From Veillonellaceae bacterium (GTDB taxonomy: Bacteria > Bacillota > Negativicutes > Veillonellales > Negativicoccaceae), in the NCBI GenBank assembly GCA_022771805.1, contig JALELM010000006.1:1-57074 (forward strand): 57,074 bases of DNA. The letters are read 5' to 3'. Below the pieces are notes generated by a model. The model was given only the letters and a program-made list of their open reading frames with translations. It was not told the DNA's origin and ran no database searches. The position numbers and the translations under genes are program-made. Below are positions 18,383-27,677 of this stretch, piece after piece. Every line of letters begins with the position of its first letter. The stretch's first letter is position 1.

Positions 18383-18537
18383 TCCCGCTCCTTTAATCCG
18401 ACCGGATTCCTCCGGCGTTGTATCATACTGTTTCCATTATACAAGATTTACCTGTATTTTTCTTCCTTTCCCGCATTCCCTTCCTTGTGCCGGCAAGGAA
18501 AACGCGACCGCCGGAGATCCGCGCATATGCTGCACAA

Positions 18538-18565
18538 TAAAAAACGCCCTCCCTGCGGAGAGCGT
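18538..18565 (-). terminator. Intrinsic terminator after the binding-lipoprotein gene
   Basis: On the minus strand ACGCTCTCC, loop GCA, GGGAGGGCGT with one bulge, then TTTTT. It lies just after the stop codon at 18574 and separates the uptake genes from smc. The rest of the 18383-18537 gap must hold the smc promoter, which I could not place with confidence. Confidence 0.75.
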
Positions 18566-18573
18566 CCTTTGTC

Positions 18574-19509
18574 TTACGGCAACGGGCCGTAAATCGCTTC
18601 GTGAATAATTTGTATCGCATCGGCATAATGCTGCGAATTGCAATACAGGTATACATCAGGCACCGTAATAATCCCGTCGTTGCGGATAACGGGAAGATCG
18701 GCATAGGCGGGATCGGTGCGCAATTCCTCCGCCAGACTGTCGTTCCCTTTTCCCACCTTTGTCACGGTAATCCGTATCGGGACGAGAAAATAGTCCGGCT
18801 GCAACGCGATAACCGCCTCTTTCGTCAGATGGTCGCTGCGGTTCAGGCCGGCAAGCGCGGCACCGTTTTGCACCCCCGCATCCGTCAGAATCTGGTGGAA
18901 CACGCCTTTCGAACTGCCGAATGCGCCGTAACCGGAAAAGCCGAGCACGATCGGTCGCCGCTCCTGCGGTACATCGCTCAGGCGGGTGCGAATACGTTCG
19001 GCGACCGTCTCGATGTTCCGAATGAACTCGCGCCCCTTTTCTTCCTCCCGCAGCGCCGCAGCCACCAGCGCAATCCGCTCATTGACCATCTCCCGCGTGG
19101 TCGCCACGGGCAATGCGAGAACCGGAATCCCCAAATCGCGAAGCGTGCGAGTGGAGCTTTCATCGCGCTCCTGGAAGATAATAAGATCCGGCTGCAGCGC
19201 GACAATTTGCTCGGCGGAAAGCTCGCCGTCCGTCACTTGCGCCACCTGCCGCGCCTTCACATGCTCAAGAGATTCGTCCGCAGTCGCCGTGCGGGATACC
19301 GCAAGCAGCCGAGACGGCCCTGCCAGGCCGAGCACGAGATCATCCAAGTTCATCGTATTCGCATAGATGCGTTGCGGCACTCGGGCGAGATGCACCTCCT
19401 GCCCGAAACCGTCACGCACCGTATAGCCGCCGGTCTCTTCCCGCAACCCACCGCAACCTGTCAGGATAAGCAGCAGGATCGCCAGCAACCACTGCGCCCG
19501 TCTTTTCAT
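18574..19509 (-). CDS. ABC transporter substrate-binding lipoprotein (BtuF/FepB-like)
   Basis: 311 residues. A lipoprotein signal ends in LTGC (Cys19). Two periplasmic-binding domains follow: a DGFGQEVHLARVPQRI start and ALQPDLIIFQERDESSTRTLRDLGIPV in the first lobe, typical of the class III (BtuF/FhuD/FecB) fold with one connecting helix. Such proteins deliver cobalamin, haem or iron-siderophores to an ABC permease. It starts 1 base after the stop of the TonB receptor, so outer- and inner-membrane capture are co-expressed, but no permease or ATPase gene follows. The ligand cannot be read from sequence; a Fur-like element in the promoter hints at iron or haem. Confidence 0.88.
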   Translation of the reverse strand: MKRRAQWLLAILLLILTGCGGLREETGGYTVRDGFGQEVHLARVPQRIYANTMNLDDLVLGLAGPSRLLAVSRTATADESLEHVKARQVAQVTDGELSAEQIVALQPDLIIFQERDESSTRTLRDLGIPVLALPVATTREMVNERIALVAAALREEEKGREFIRNIETVAERIRTRLSDVPQERRPIVLGFSGYGAFGSSKGVFHQILTDAGVQNGAALAGLNRSDHLTKEAVIALQPDYFLVPIRITVTKVGKGNDSLAEELRTDPAYADLPVIRNDGIITVPDVYLYCNSQHYADAIQIIHEAIYGPLP

Positions 19510-19510
19510 G

Positions 19511-21463
19511 TTACCACCGATATTTTACACCCAATAAGTAGTTGCGCGGCTGCATATTATACCGCGAGGATACGTGACTGGTAATATCGCGACGATTAAG
19601 CACGTTATCCACATCCAAGAATATTTCCACACCGCTCGGCTGACGATACGCCAAGTGGAAGGCCGTGATGAACAGCGGCCGCACCTCTTCCTGATACGAG
19701 GACAGAACCCGCCGCCCCAGGTAGGAGCCGTACAGACCGGCGTCCCAACGTTCCGAGCGGTAGCTGACGCCTGCATTGGCCTGGATCCGGCCGTAGTCCC
19801 GCTGCCAGCCCTTAGCGGCTTTCGAGGCATCAAAGAACTTCGGATTTTGGAAAACAAGCCCCGCGTCCGCGCTCCAACCGTTGCGGAAATCATGCGTTAC
19901 CGAGATTTCCACCCCGGCGTTCTTTGTGTCTTCATTCAGCGGAACACTGATCGGCTCTCCCGTAACGGGATCCGTGACATCCTTCAGGCGCATAAAGTTC
20001 TTGACATCCGCACGGAAGAGGGATACCTTCCAAAGGGTATTTTCATGCCGGTACTTCACACCGAGTTCATAATGCTTACCCGTTTCCGGCTCCAACTTGG
20101 CATTTCCTGCCGTATCTCCCTTGCCGTACAAGTCGGGCAGTGTCGGCAACGTAAAGGATTCGCCATAGGAAGCAAACCAGGAAACGGTCTCGCTCGGCGT
20201 GTACAGATACTGGATTTGCGGCGTAAATTGGTTGTATTCTTTGTCGCCGTAGGAGTTGCCGGTCCAGGTTTCCCGCACGGCTCCGCTCAACATATGCCGG
20301 TCATTGAAGTGATGTTCATACGACGCATAGGCCGAATATACATTGCGGGAATATTGCGAAAATGCGGGATCTTCGTACCCTATGAAACGGCCGGTACTCT
20401 TGTTCCATTTCGGCTTATTTCGCTGTGAGATCCGGTAGAAGCTGTGGTCGGCGGAAACACCGAACAGCGCCGTCCCCCGCTCCGTCTGCCATTCCTTGTG
20501 CAAGTCGAACGAATAGAGCCGGTCAATCGTATCATAATAATACTTACGATCCAAAATGCCGAGCAGTTCCGCCGATGTCTTGCCGGCGTAATCCCAATAG
20601 GTATACTGCGTCTTGGAGTCCGTATTATGGTACGCCAATGTCGCCGACAGACCGTCTTTTTCATACTGCAGCCCGGCTTGCCAATCTTTGGAATGAATAT
20701 CCCGCCAGTCATAGATGACAGGTTCCGGACCTTTGGTTACATAGTTGTACGAGCGCTTGTAATGGTAGTCGTTGTGCGTCGTCCGAAAGCGCAGCTCATC
20801 CGTGATATTCCACTGCACTTCACCGATCTGCTTCGTCCCGCCGTGAAAATGGAAAACTTTCCCGTTGGACGGCTGCGAAGTATGCAGCACCGTACCCTTC
20901 TTATCCAGCGTATAGCCGACGGAAAATTTCCCGTCTCCTACAACGATTTGATGTCGCTGTCGGTCAAAGTTCCCTGCCGAGACCGAGGCGATATTCTGCC
21001 GCTGCTTTTTGGTAATTACGTTGATGACGCCGCCGGTCGCATCCGAGCCGTACAGAACCGCGCCGCCGCCGCGGACGACTTCGATGCGTTCGATCATTTC
21101 CGCCGGGATGGTATCCAAATCCGCATAGCCGTTGCGATAGTTCAGCGGCATTCCGTCAAGCAAAACCAAGGTGCCGCGCCGCTTGCCGCGAATGAGAAAC
21201 TCCCCCCCTGTATCGCCGACGGTGTTCGCCTTGTAAATGACCCCGGTCGCAAAGCGCATCGCATCCAAGGCGGATTGCGCCCCCATCGTCTCCACTTGTT
21301 CCGCGGTAATTACTTCCGTCGTCGCCGGCGTCTCCAGATCCGTTTTTTCGTACCGGGATGCCGTGACTATCACCGGAGCCAATTCCAATGTATCGGCCGC
21401 CGCTGCCGTAAGGCAACCGCAGGCAGTAAGCACCGTCACTGCCGCTCGCACAGAATACTTCAT
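19511..21463 (-). CDS. TonB-dependent outer-membrane receptor
   Basis: 650 residues: a signal peptide (to about residue 23), TonB box (ELAPVIVTAS), plug domain with IRGKRRGTLVLLDGMPL and RIEVVRGGGAVLYGSDATGGVINVIT, then a 22-stranded barrel ending in ...YLLGVKYRW with the terminal aromatic residue needed for BAM insertion. Such receptors import siderophores, haem or cobalamin using ExbBD-TonB energy. It heads a two-gene unit with the binding lipoprotein. A strong promoter at 21513-21541 contains a Fur-like half site. There is no cobalamin aptamer in its 5' leader, unlike the receptor at 47730-49688. Confidence 0.93.
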   Translation of the reverse strand: MKYSVRAAVTVLTACGCLTAAAADTLELAPVIVTASRYEKTDLETPATTEVITAEQVETMGAQSALDAMRFATGVIYKANTVGDTGGEFLIRGKRRGTLVLLDGMPLNYRNGYADLDTIPAEMIERIEVVRGGGAVLYGSDATGGVINVITKKQRQNIASVSAGNFDRQRHQIVVGDGKFSVGYTLDKKGTVLHTSQPSNGKVFHFHGGTKQIGEVQWNITDELRFRTTHNDYHYKRSYNYVTKGPEPVIYDWRDIHSKDWQAGLQYEKDGLSATLAYHNTDSKTQYTYWDYAGKTSAELLGILDRKYYYDTIDRLYSFDLHKEWQTERGTALFGVSADHSFYRISQRNKPKWNKSTGRFIGYEDPAFSQYSRNVYSAYASYEHHFNDRHMLSGAVRETWTGNSYGDKEYNQFTPQIQYLYTPSETVSWFASYGESFTLPTLPDLYGKGDTAGNAKLEPETGKHYELGVKYRHENTLWKVSLFRADVKNFMRLKDVTDPVTGEPISVPLNEDTKNAGVEISVTHDFRNGWSADAGLVFQNPKFFDASKAAKGWQRDYGRIQANAGVSYRSERWDAGLYGSYLGRRVLSSYQEEVRPLFITAFHLAYRQPSGVEIFLDVDNVLNRRDITSHVSSRYNMQPRNYLLGVKYRW

Positions 21464-21512
21464 ACGTCCTCCTTCACCCTTAAATATAGAAACATAACAT
21501 ATTAGTTAAATG

Positions 21513-21541
21513 ATTATAACACAGGTTATCATTACTGTAAA
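21513..21541 (-). promoter_or_regulatory. Sigma-70-type promoter of the TonB receptor with Fur-like element
   Basis: -35 TTTACA (21541-21536) and -10 TATAAT (21518-21513) are separated by exactly 17 bp, about 50 bp before the receptor ATG. The spacer contains GTAATGATAAC, which resembles half of the Fur consensus GATAATGATAATCATTATC. Iron control is therefore plausible but the match is partial. Confidence 0.65.
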
Positions 21542-21545
21542 GTTA

Positions 21546-21580
21546 ACACAAAAAGGGATTTCCCAACGGGAAACCCCTTT
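21546..21580 (-). terminator. Intrinsic terminator of the rarA-ftsK-RodZ-like unit
   Basis: On the minus strand AAGGGGTTTCCC, loop GTT, GGGAAATCCCTTTTT: a 12-bp stem with one G-U pair and a T tract, immediately after the RodZ-like stop. Confidence 0.9.
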
Positions 21581-21581
21581 C

Positions 21582-22013
21582 CTATAGCCAAAAAAGCCAC
21601 CACGACAACGCCAGCAAGATACCGATCCCGCCTGCGATGATACCCCGTTCGAGGGGCGTCCATGGCCGACGTTTTCGCCGCCGCGGCGCCTTGCGGCCGA
21701 GATTGCGTACGCGCCGTTCATCCGCCAGGTATACCTTACCGTGCAGATGACCGCGACGCGTTTCCGCCCGCGGCCGGGCATACGCATCATACCGTTCGCT
21801 CCAATAGTCAACCATCGCCTCACCGGACAGCCCGAGGAAGTCGGCATAATTACGCAACATACCTTTTATATACAGACTGCCGGGGATCGCACGATAGTTT
21901 TCCGTCTCCAAAGCGGCCAGGTAGGATTCGCGGATATAGATCCTGCGGGAGACATCACTCCGATTGAGCCCCGCCGCTTCCCGCGCCTTGCGGAGTTCGT
22001 TACCGAGTTCCAT
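21582..22013 (-). CDS. RodZ-like helix-turn-helix membrane protein
   Basis: 143 residues from the ATG at 22013 (AAGGAGG at 8-nt spacing), overlapping the end of ftsK by 14 bases. Residues 3-70 are a HTH_25/Cro-type domain ([34 protein letters not shown]) of the kind found at the N-terminus of RodZ. A basic linker and one C-terminal transmembrane helix ([21 protein letters not shown]) follow. RodZ anchors MreB at the membrane for cell shape. This protein ends right after the helix and lacks the periplasmic domain of classical RodZ, so it is a short version or a membrane-bound regulator. Confidence 0.82.
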   Translation of the reverse strand: MELGNELRKAREAAGLNRSDVSRRIYIRESYLAALETENYRAIPGSLYIKGMLRNYADFLGLSGEAMVDYWSERYDAYARPRAETRRGHLHGKVYLADERRVRNLGRKAPRRRKRRPWTPLERGIIAGGIGILLALSWWLFWL

Positions 22014-24270
22014 CCGTCGTGCCTCCTTCTTCCTTTGCGAAAAGAGCCATCGCCGCATCTTCCGTCAGCAGAATCTCGCGCGCCTTGCTGCCGAGCGAGG
22101 GTCCGACGATCCCCATGCTTTCCATGGTGTCGATGAGCCGCCCGGCACGCGTATAGCCGATCCGAAAGCGTCGTTGCAACATGGAAACGGAGGCTTGGCC
22201 GGTCTCTACCACCATGCGTACGGCATCTTCCAGCAGCTCATCATCCCACAGCGGAGTCTCGCCGTTCGGCTCGCTTTCCTGCGCGCGGGTGAGGTCGTCG
22301 TGGTAATCCGGTGTACCTTGCTTGCGGATATATTCCACCAACGCCTCCACTTCGCCGTCGGAAATGAAGGCTCCCTGCACCCGTCGAGGCTTCGGCGCGC
22401 CGACCGGATAGAAGAGCATATCGCCTTTGCCGAGCAGTTTTTCCGCGCCGGCCATATCCAGAATGGTTCGCGAGTCGACTTGACTGGAAACCGCAAAGGA
22501 AATCCGGCTGGGTATATTGGCCTTGATCGTACCCGTAATCACATCAACGGACGGCCGTTGCGTCGCCAACACCAGGTGCAGCCCGGCCGCACGCGCCATT
22601 TGCGCCAGACGGGCGATCGCATCTTCCACGTCGGCGGGCGCCACCATCATCAAGTCCGCCAGCTCGTCAATGATAATCACCACCAAAGGCAACTTGCTGT
22701 CGGGGTGCATCTCATTGTAGCCGACAATATTACGCGCCTTCGCCGAAGCAAACAGGCGGTAGCGGTTTTCCATTTCCCGCACGGCCCAGCGCAAAACTCC
22801 CGCCGCTTTTTTCGCATCGGTGACGACCGGTGTCATCAGGTGCGGGATATGGCTGTATTGCGCCAGTTCCACCACTTTCGGATCGATGAGGATGAGCTTG
22901 ACCTCATCCGGATAATTGCGATACAAAATGCTGGCAATCAGCGTATTTATGCAGACGGACTTGCCCGAGCCGGTAGAGCCGGCGATCAACAGGTGCGGCA
23001 TCTTCGCCAAATCCGTCACGACGGGTCGCCCCGTAATATCCATGCCGAGACCGACCACCACGCCGCCGACCGCATGCTGAAATTCTTCGCAGGTCAACAC
23101 TTCCCGCAGACCGACCGCCGCCACTTCCCGATTCGGCACCTCGATACCGACGGCCGCCTTGCCGGGGATCGGCGCTTCGATACGCACATCGGTGGCCGCC
23201 AACTGCAAGGCAATATCGTCCGCCAGATTCACGATCCTGCTGACTTTTACACCCGGCCCCGGTTCGAGTTCATAACGCGTCACCGCCGGCCCGCGGCTGG
23301 CATGGATTACTTTGGCTTCCACACCGAAACTGGCCAATAATCCCTCGATTTTGGCCACGTTGTCACGCACTTCCTGCTGCCCGCCGCGGCTTTGTTTCGT
23401 CTTTTGGAGCAGATCCGGACTCGGTAAGCGATAGTCCTTCCGGCGCACGGCGACCGGCTTCGGTGCCAAGTCCGGCTTCACGCTTGCCGTATCCGTTTCC
23501 GCCGGCGGTTGCGCCCAATCGGGCTCCGGCGGCAAGGCCGTATCCTGTTCCCGATATTGCAAAGGTGTTGCTTTTCCCGCAAGCACCGCTTCGTCCTCTT
23601 TTTCCGTTTGGCCGGCCGGCGAAGAAGCCGCCGCGGAATCATGTTTCTTCTCGCCGCCGAAATCAAAAAACTGCGGCGGCTGTACCGATCGTTTCGTCTC
23701 CGTTTCCCGCTCCCGGTGCGCTTTCACCCGCTCCGAGGCTTTATCCCAATGCGGTTTGGCCTTCCGTCCGACAAAACGCATACCATCCGCCAAGGTCCAA
23801 TTGGTCAACACGACCGTATTGATGATGAACAAGGTCGCCAAGGCCACCCGCACGCCCATTTCGCCGAACAGCGTGCGCAGGCACAGGAGACCCGCCGCAC
23901 CGACAAGCCCGCCGTACAGAGGGAAATAATCCGGGCGCAGCTCTTCACCGGGAATGACATACCACCAATGCAGCACGGTCACCGCCAAAAGGAAATAGTT
24001 CAGCCAAACGATATCGCGTGTCGAGATCTGCAGCCGGATATGCCGATACAGATAATGCCAGCCCGCCAGAATGCACACCAGCGCAGGGAAAAATGCGCCC
24101 ATACCGAAAGCGTAGCGCAAACCCGTCCGCATCCAACTGCCGGCAATGCCCACATCCAATCCCACCAAACTGATCAGGCCGAAAATGCCGACGGCAATCA
24201 GAATAATACCGACGATTTCATAGTAACGCTTGCCGGCACCTCGGCCGTTTCGTTTCACTTGTTTCTTCAC
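22000..24270 (-). CDS. ftsK: DNA translocase FtsK/SpoIIIE
   Basis: 756 residues from a GTG whose second and third bases form part of the rarA stop (GTGA). Four N-terminal membrane helices (about 18-165), a charged linker, and a RecA-like motor with Walker [10 protein letters not shown] near residue 430 and [14 protein letters not shown] after it. The C-terminal gamma winged-helix domain ([35 protein letters not shown]) reads KOPS/SRS polarity sequences. It pumps chromosome termini across the division septum. The length is between E. coli FtsK and Bacillus SpoIIIE, as is usual for Firmicutes. Confidence 0.96.
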   Translation of the reverse strand: MKKQVKRNGRGAGKRYYEIVGIILIAVGIFGLISLVGLDVGIAGSWMRTGLRYAFGMGAFFPALVCILAGWHYLYRHIRLQISTRDIVWLNYFLLAVTVLHWWYVIPGEELRPDYFPLYGGLVGAAGLLCLRTLFGEMGVRVALATLFIINTVVLTNWTLADGMRFVGRKAKPHWDKASERVKAHRERETETKRSVQPPQFFDFGGEKKHDSAAASSPAGQTEKEDEAVLAGKATPLQYREQDTALPPEPDWAQPPAETDTASVKPDLAPKPVAVRRKDYRLPSPDLLQKTKQSRGGQQEVRDNVAKIEGLLASFGVEAKVIHASRGPAVTRYELEPGPGVKVSRIVNLADDIALQLAATDVRIEAPIPGKAAVGIEVPNREVAAVGLREVLTCEEFQHAVGGVVVGLGMDITGRPVVTDLAKMPHLLIAGSTGSGKSVCINTLIASILYRNYPDEVKLILIDPKVVELAQYSHIPHLMTPVVTDAKKAAGVLRWAVREMENRYRLFASAKARNIVGYNEMHPDSKLPLVVIIIDELADLMMVAPADVEDAIARLAQMARAAGLHLVLATQRPSVDVITGTIKANIPSRISFAVSSQVDSRTILDMAGAEKLLGKGDMLFYPVGAPKPRRVQGAFISDGEVEALVEYIRKQGTPDYHDDLTRAQESEPNGETPLWDDELLEDAVRMVVETGQASVSMLQRRFRIGYTRAGRLIDTMESMGIVGPSLGSKAREILLTEDAAMALFAKEEGGTTDGTR

Positions 24271-25592
24271 TTCCCGTCCCCCTCGGTGTGCTCCGTCTGC
24301 ATACGTCCGAACCAGGCTCGGACGAGGTCGCCCTCCGCCCCCAGCGGTCGCGGCCGGTAGTAACGATCCTCTTTGATCTCATCGGGCAGATATTGTTGCC
24401 GTACCCAGCCGCTCGGATAGTTATGCGCATACAGATACCCTTTGCCGTGTCCCATGGCTTGCGCGCCGCTGTAATGTGCATCGCGCAAATGCGCCGGCAC
24501 GCGTCCGATCCGGCCGCTGTGTACGCGTTGCAACGCGGCGTCTATGCCGCTGATCGTACTGTTACTTTTCGGTGCCAACGCGATATAGAGTACCGCTTCG
24601 GCAAGGATAATTCGCGCTTCCGGCCAGCCGACAAGTTGTGCCGCCTGCGCCGCCGCATTCGCTATGACTAAGGCCTGCGGATCGGCCAGACCGACATCCT
24701 CCGCCGCACAAATAACCATCCGTCGAGCGATGAAGGACGGCTCTTCCCCGCCCTCTATCATCCGTGCCAGGTAATGAAGTGCGGCCTGCGGATCCGAACC
24801 GCGCATACTCTTGATAAACGCGGAAGCGACATCATAATGGCTGTCGCCGTCTTTATCATAAGCGACTCGGCGTCTCCCGACAACCCCCGCCAGAAATTCT
24901 CCCGTAAGCGTTTCGCCCGCAGGTAAAGCGGCGGCCGCCTGTTCCAAAAAATTCAGTGCCAGACGCGCGTCGCCGTCCGCAATATCCGCCAAACCGCGCA
25001 AGACCCCCGCCGCCAATTCGTCGGCGGAACGGCCGAGCCCCCGCTCCGTATCCGTCCAGGCCGCCAGCAAAATTCGCTCGATGGCCGCCAAGGGCAAGGC
25101 CTCCAGACGAATCAGCCGCAAGCGGGAGAGCAACGCCCGCTGCACCTCGAAAAACGGGTTTTCCGTCGTTGCTCCGATCAAGATGATCGTGCCGTCTTCC
25201 ACATATGACAAAAGCAGATCCTGCTGCCCTTTATTAAAACGATGGATTTCGTCGATGAACAAAATAGTCCGCCGTCCGTACAGGCTTCCCTGATCTTTCG
25301 CTTCGGCAATGACCTTACGCAACTCCGCCACGCCGGAAGTCGTCGCATTTACCGTGACGAAATGGCTTTTCGTAGCGGCGGCAATCACGCGGGCAATCGT
25401 CGTCTTCCCCGTGCCCGGCGGCCCGTACAGCAAAAGCGAAGGCACCGTATCCCGGGCAATCATCGCCGCCAGAAAGCTTTGCGGCCCGATGACCGCATCC
25501 TGGCCGTATACCTCTTCCGGGCGGCGAGGCCGCATCCGTACCGCCAGCGGGCGGAAATCGTCACTGCGGCTTTGTTCAAATAAATTTTCCAT
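24267..25592 (-). CDS. rarA: Replication-associated recombination AAA+ ATPase RarA (MgsA)
   Basis: 441 residues. Walker [10 protein letters not shown] at 57-65, Walker [17 protein letters not shown], sensor [18 protein letters not shown], then the C-terminal tetramerisation/helical domain ([35 protein letters not shown]). It resembles clamp-loader subunits and acts at stalled replication forks. Start has GGAG at 7-nt spacing. It is first in the rarA-ftsK-RodZ-like unit and lies just downstream of the 6S RNA terminator. Confidence 0.96.
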   Translation of the reverse strand: MENLFEQSRSDDFRPLAVRMRPRRPEEVYGQDAVIGPQSFLAAMIARDTVPSLLLYGPPGTGKTTIARVIAAATKSHFVTVNATTSGVAELRKVIAEAKDQGSLYGRRTILFIDEIHRFNKGQQDLLLSYVEDGTIILIGATTENPFFEVQRALLSRLRLIRLEALPLAAIERILLAAWTDTERGLGRSADELAAGVLRGLADIADGDARLALNFLEQAAAALPAGETLTGEFLAGVVGRRRVAYDKDGDSHYDVASAFIKSMRGSDPQAALHYLARMIEGGEEPSFIARRMVICAAEDVGLADPQALVIANAAAQAAQLVGWPEARIILAEAVLYIALAPKSNSTISGIDAALQRVHSGRIGRVPAHLRDAHYSGAQAMGHGKGYLYAHNYPSGWVRQQYLPDEIKEDRYYRPRPLGAEGDLVRAWFGRMQTEHTEGDGK

Positions 25593-25607
25593 CTCGCTTC
25601 TCCGTTA

Positions 25608-25641
25608 AACAAAAGAACCGCTGTTTCGTGTCGCAGCGGTT
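25608..25641 (-). terminator. Terminator of the 6S RNA gene
   Basis: On the minus strand AACCGCTG, 10-nt loop, CAGCGGTT, then CTTTTGTTT. An 8-bp perfect stem immediately upstream of the rarA ribosome-binding site. Confidence 0.85.
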
Positions 25642-25799
25642 AACGAAAATCCCCACCATGTCGTACAGCCTTATTTTGAGCCTGCATGTGCAGGTGGGTG
25701 TCGCTCGTTCGAGACCGCAGCCTCGCCCGAAGTAAGACTCCCTTTGTAAAGGTGTTGGTTCAAAATACCGGGCCACACGGGCACGGCAGGGCTTTCTTC
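25608..25799 (-). ncRNA. ssrS: 6S RNA (SsrS/BsrA-type regulator of RNA polymerase)
   Basis: A transcript of about 190 nt including its terminator, from a TSS near 25799. The closing stem is clear: CCCTGCCGTG near the 5' end pairs with CATGGTGGGG near the 3' end over 10 bp with G-U pairs. The interior has the TTGAACCAACAC segment seen in Firmicute 6S RNAs, a 3'-side hairpin (CCTGCACATGCAGG) in the central bubble, and a GC-rich apical arm. It ends in AACCGCTG-loop-CAGCGGTT-CTTTTG. Position between aspS and rarA resembles the 6S locus of other Firmicutes. The assignment rests on structure and location; a covariance-model score would confirm it. Confidence 0.85.
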
Positions 25800-25805
25800 A
25801 CTTAT

Positions 25806-25833
25806 ATTATAGCAGACGGGTGAATTTTTTCAA
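25806..25833 (-). promoter_or_regulatory. Promoter of the 6S RNA gene
   Basis: -35 TTGAAA (25833-25828), 16-bp spacer, -10 TATAAT (25811-25806). The predicted start of transcription is about 6-8 nt further on, matching the 5' edge of the 6S structure. It lies right after the aspS stop. Confidence 0.75.
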
Positions 25834-25862
25834 CCTCTCGCAACCGCTTGCCTGCACCGCTC

Positions 25863-27677
25863 CTATTTTTTGACCAGTGCTTCTTCCGTGCGAATCGACA
25901 ACTCCCGCAGCTGTTTCGGAGATACTTCGCCCGGCGCCTGCGTCATCGGATCGATGGCGCTTTGCGTTTTCGGGAACGCGATGATGTCGCGAATGGAACG
26001 ACATCCCGCCATCAGCATGACGAGCCGATCGAGCCCGAAAGCAATCCCGCCGTGCGGCGGCGCCCCGTACCGGAAAGCATCCAACAGGAAACCAAACTTC
26101 TCCGCCGCTTCGTCTTGGCTCATGCCGATTGCGCGGAAAATTTTCTGCTGCAATTCATCCTGATAAATCCGCAAACTGCCGCCGCCCACTTCGACCCCGT
26201 TCAAGACAAGATCATACGCTTTGGCAAATACGTTCTCCGGTTGCGATTCCAGCAGCGGGATATCCTCATCCCGCGGCATGGTGAAGGGATGATGCATCGC
26301 CACATAGCGTTTTTCATCCTCATCGTATTCAAACATCGGGAAATCCAGCACCCAGGTGAAGGCCAACTGATCTTCATCAATCAGGTTCATCCGGCGTGCC
26401 ATTTCCAAACGCAACTCACCCAATGCCTGGGCTACGACTTTTGCTTTGTCGGCAATCATCAAAATCAAATCGCCCGGCTGCGCGCCGCTCCGTTCGATAA
26501 TCGCTCGAACCATCTCATCGCCGAGGAATTTAGCGATCTGCGATTTGATGCTTCCGTCTTCGTTGACGATGATCCAAGCCAGACCCTTGGCGCCGTACCG
26601 GCCGACATAGTCGACAAGGCCGTCGATTTCGCGCCGCGGGATTCCCGCATCCCCCTGCACGACAATCCCTTTGACCTGTCCGCCCTCTTCCACTACGGCC
26701 CGGAATACTTTGAAGTCCGTCGTCGCTACGATATCCGTCGCTTCAAAAAACGGCATCGCAAAACGCAAGTCCGGCTTGTCCGAGCCGTACAAATTCATCG
26801 CTTCCGTATACGAGATCCGCGGAAACGGCGTCACGACCTCTTTCCCGAGTCCCGCCTTGAAAATTTCCGCCACCATGCCTTCCATGAGCGCCAAAATCTC
26901 ATCGCGTTCGACAAAGCTCATCTCGATATCCAGCTGCGTAAATTCCGGCTGGCGATCGGCACGCAAATCTTCGTCCCGGAAACAACGGGCGATCTGGAAA
27001 TACCGCTCCATTCCCGCTACCATGAGGATCTGTTTGAACAGTTGCGGCGATTGCGGCAACGCGTAGAAACGCCCCGGGTTCACCCGGCTCGGGACGAGGT
27101 AGTCGCGCGCGCCTTCCGGCGTGCTCTTCGTCAGCATCGGCGTTTCGATTTCACAAAAGTCGTTCCGATCGAGAAAATCGCGCATGGCTTTCGTCACCCG
27201 ATGACGCAGGCGCAGGTTGCGCTGCATTTCCGGACGGCGCAAGTCGAGATAGCGATATTTCAGGCGAATATTTTCATCGACATCAATACCGTCTTCAATA
27301 TAGAACGGCGGTGTCAGCGCCGAATTCAATACGCGCAGTTCGGTGACAACGACTTCCCAACGGCCGGTCGCCATTTGAGGATTGATCGTCGCCTCCTCAC
27401 GTTCGCGGACGGTACCGCGCACGCAAACAACGTACTCGTTGCGAATCGCCTCCGCTTTATGAAAACTTGCCTCGTCATAATCGGGCGAAGCGACCAGCTG
27501 TACCACACCGCTTCGATCGCGCAAATCTATGAAAATCAGTCCGCCGTGGTCCCGGCGCCGTTCCACCCAGCCGCACAGCACCACTTCCCGCCCGCACGCG
27601 GCGGCATCCACTTCGCCGCACATCGTCGTGCGTGCCAAACCTGCCATCGTCTCCATTCGAGTCATCCTCTCAATCAT
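25863..27677 (-). CDS. aspS: Aspartyl-tRNA synthetase
   Basis: 604 residues. An N-terminal OB-fold anticodon-binding domain (VVLCGWVERRRDHGGLIFIDLRDRSG), then the class II core: motif 1 around RYLDLRRPEMQRNLRLRH, motif 2 FRDEDLRADRQPEFTQLD, motif 3 GIAFGLDRLVMLMAG, plus the bacterial GAD insertion. It charges tRNA-Asp. The start at 27677 overlaps the hisS stop as ATGA. A GAGAGG further on would favour ATG at 27656, which also fits homologue N-termini better, so the first seven residues are uncertain. Confidence 0.96.
   Translation of the reverse strand: MIERMTRMETMAGLARTTMCGEVDAAACGREVVLCGWVERRRDHGGLIFIDLRDRSGVVQLVASPDYDEASFHKAEAIRNEYVVCVRGTVREREEATINPQMATGRWEVVVTELRVLNSALTPPFYIEDGIDVDENIRLKYRYLDLRRPEMQRNLRLRHRVTKAMRDFLDRNDFCEIETPMLTKSTPEGARDYLVPSRVNPGRFYALPQSPQLFKQILMVAGMERYFQIARCFRDEDLRADRQPEFTQLDIEMSFVERDEILALMEGMVAEIFKAGLGKEVVTPFPRISYTEAMNLYGSDKPDLRFAMPFFEATDIVATTDFKVFRAVVEEGGQVKGIVVQGDAGIPRREIDGLVDYVGRYGAKGLAWIIVNEDGSIKSQIAKFLGDEMVRAIIERSGAQPGDLILMIADKAKVVAQALGELRLEMARRMNLIDEDQLAFTWVLDFPMFEYDEDEKRYVAMHHPFTMPRDEDIPLLESQPENVFAKAYDLVLNGVEVGGGSLRIYQDELQQKIFRAIGMSQDEAAEKFGFLLDAFRYGAPPHGGIAFGLDRLVMLMAGCRSIRDIIAFPKTQSAIDPMTQAPGEVSPKQLRELSIRTEEALVKK

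Noticed and set aside
19511-21463. Cobalamin riboswitch ahead of the first TonB receptor
   Set aside because: The 5' leader is only about 45 nt, too short for an aptamer, and contains no B12-box-like sequence.
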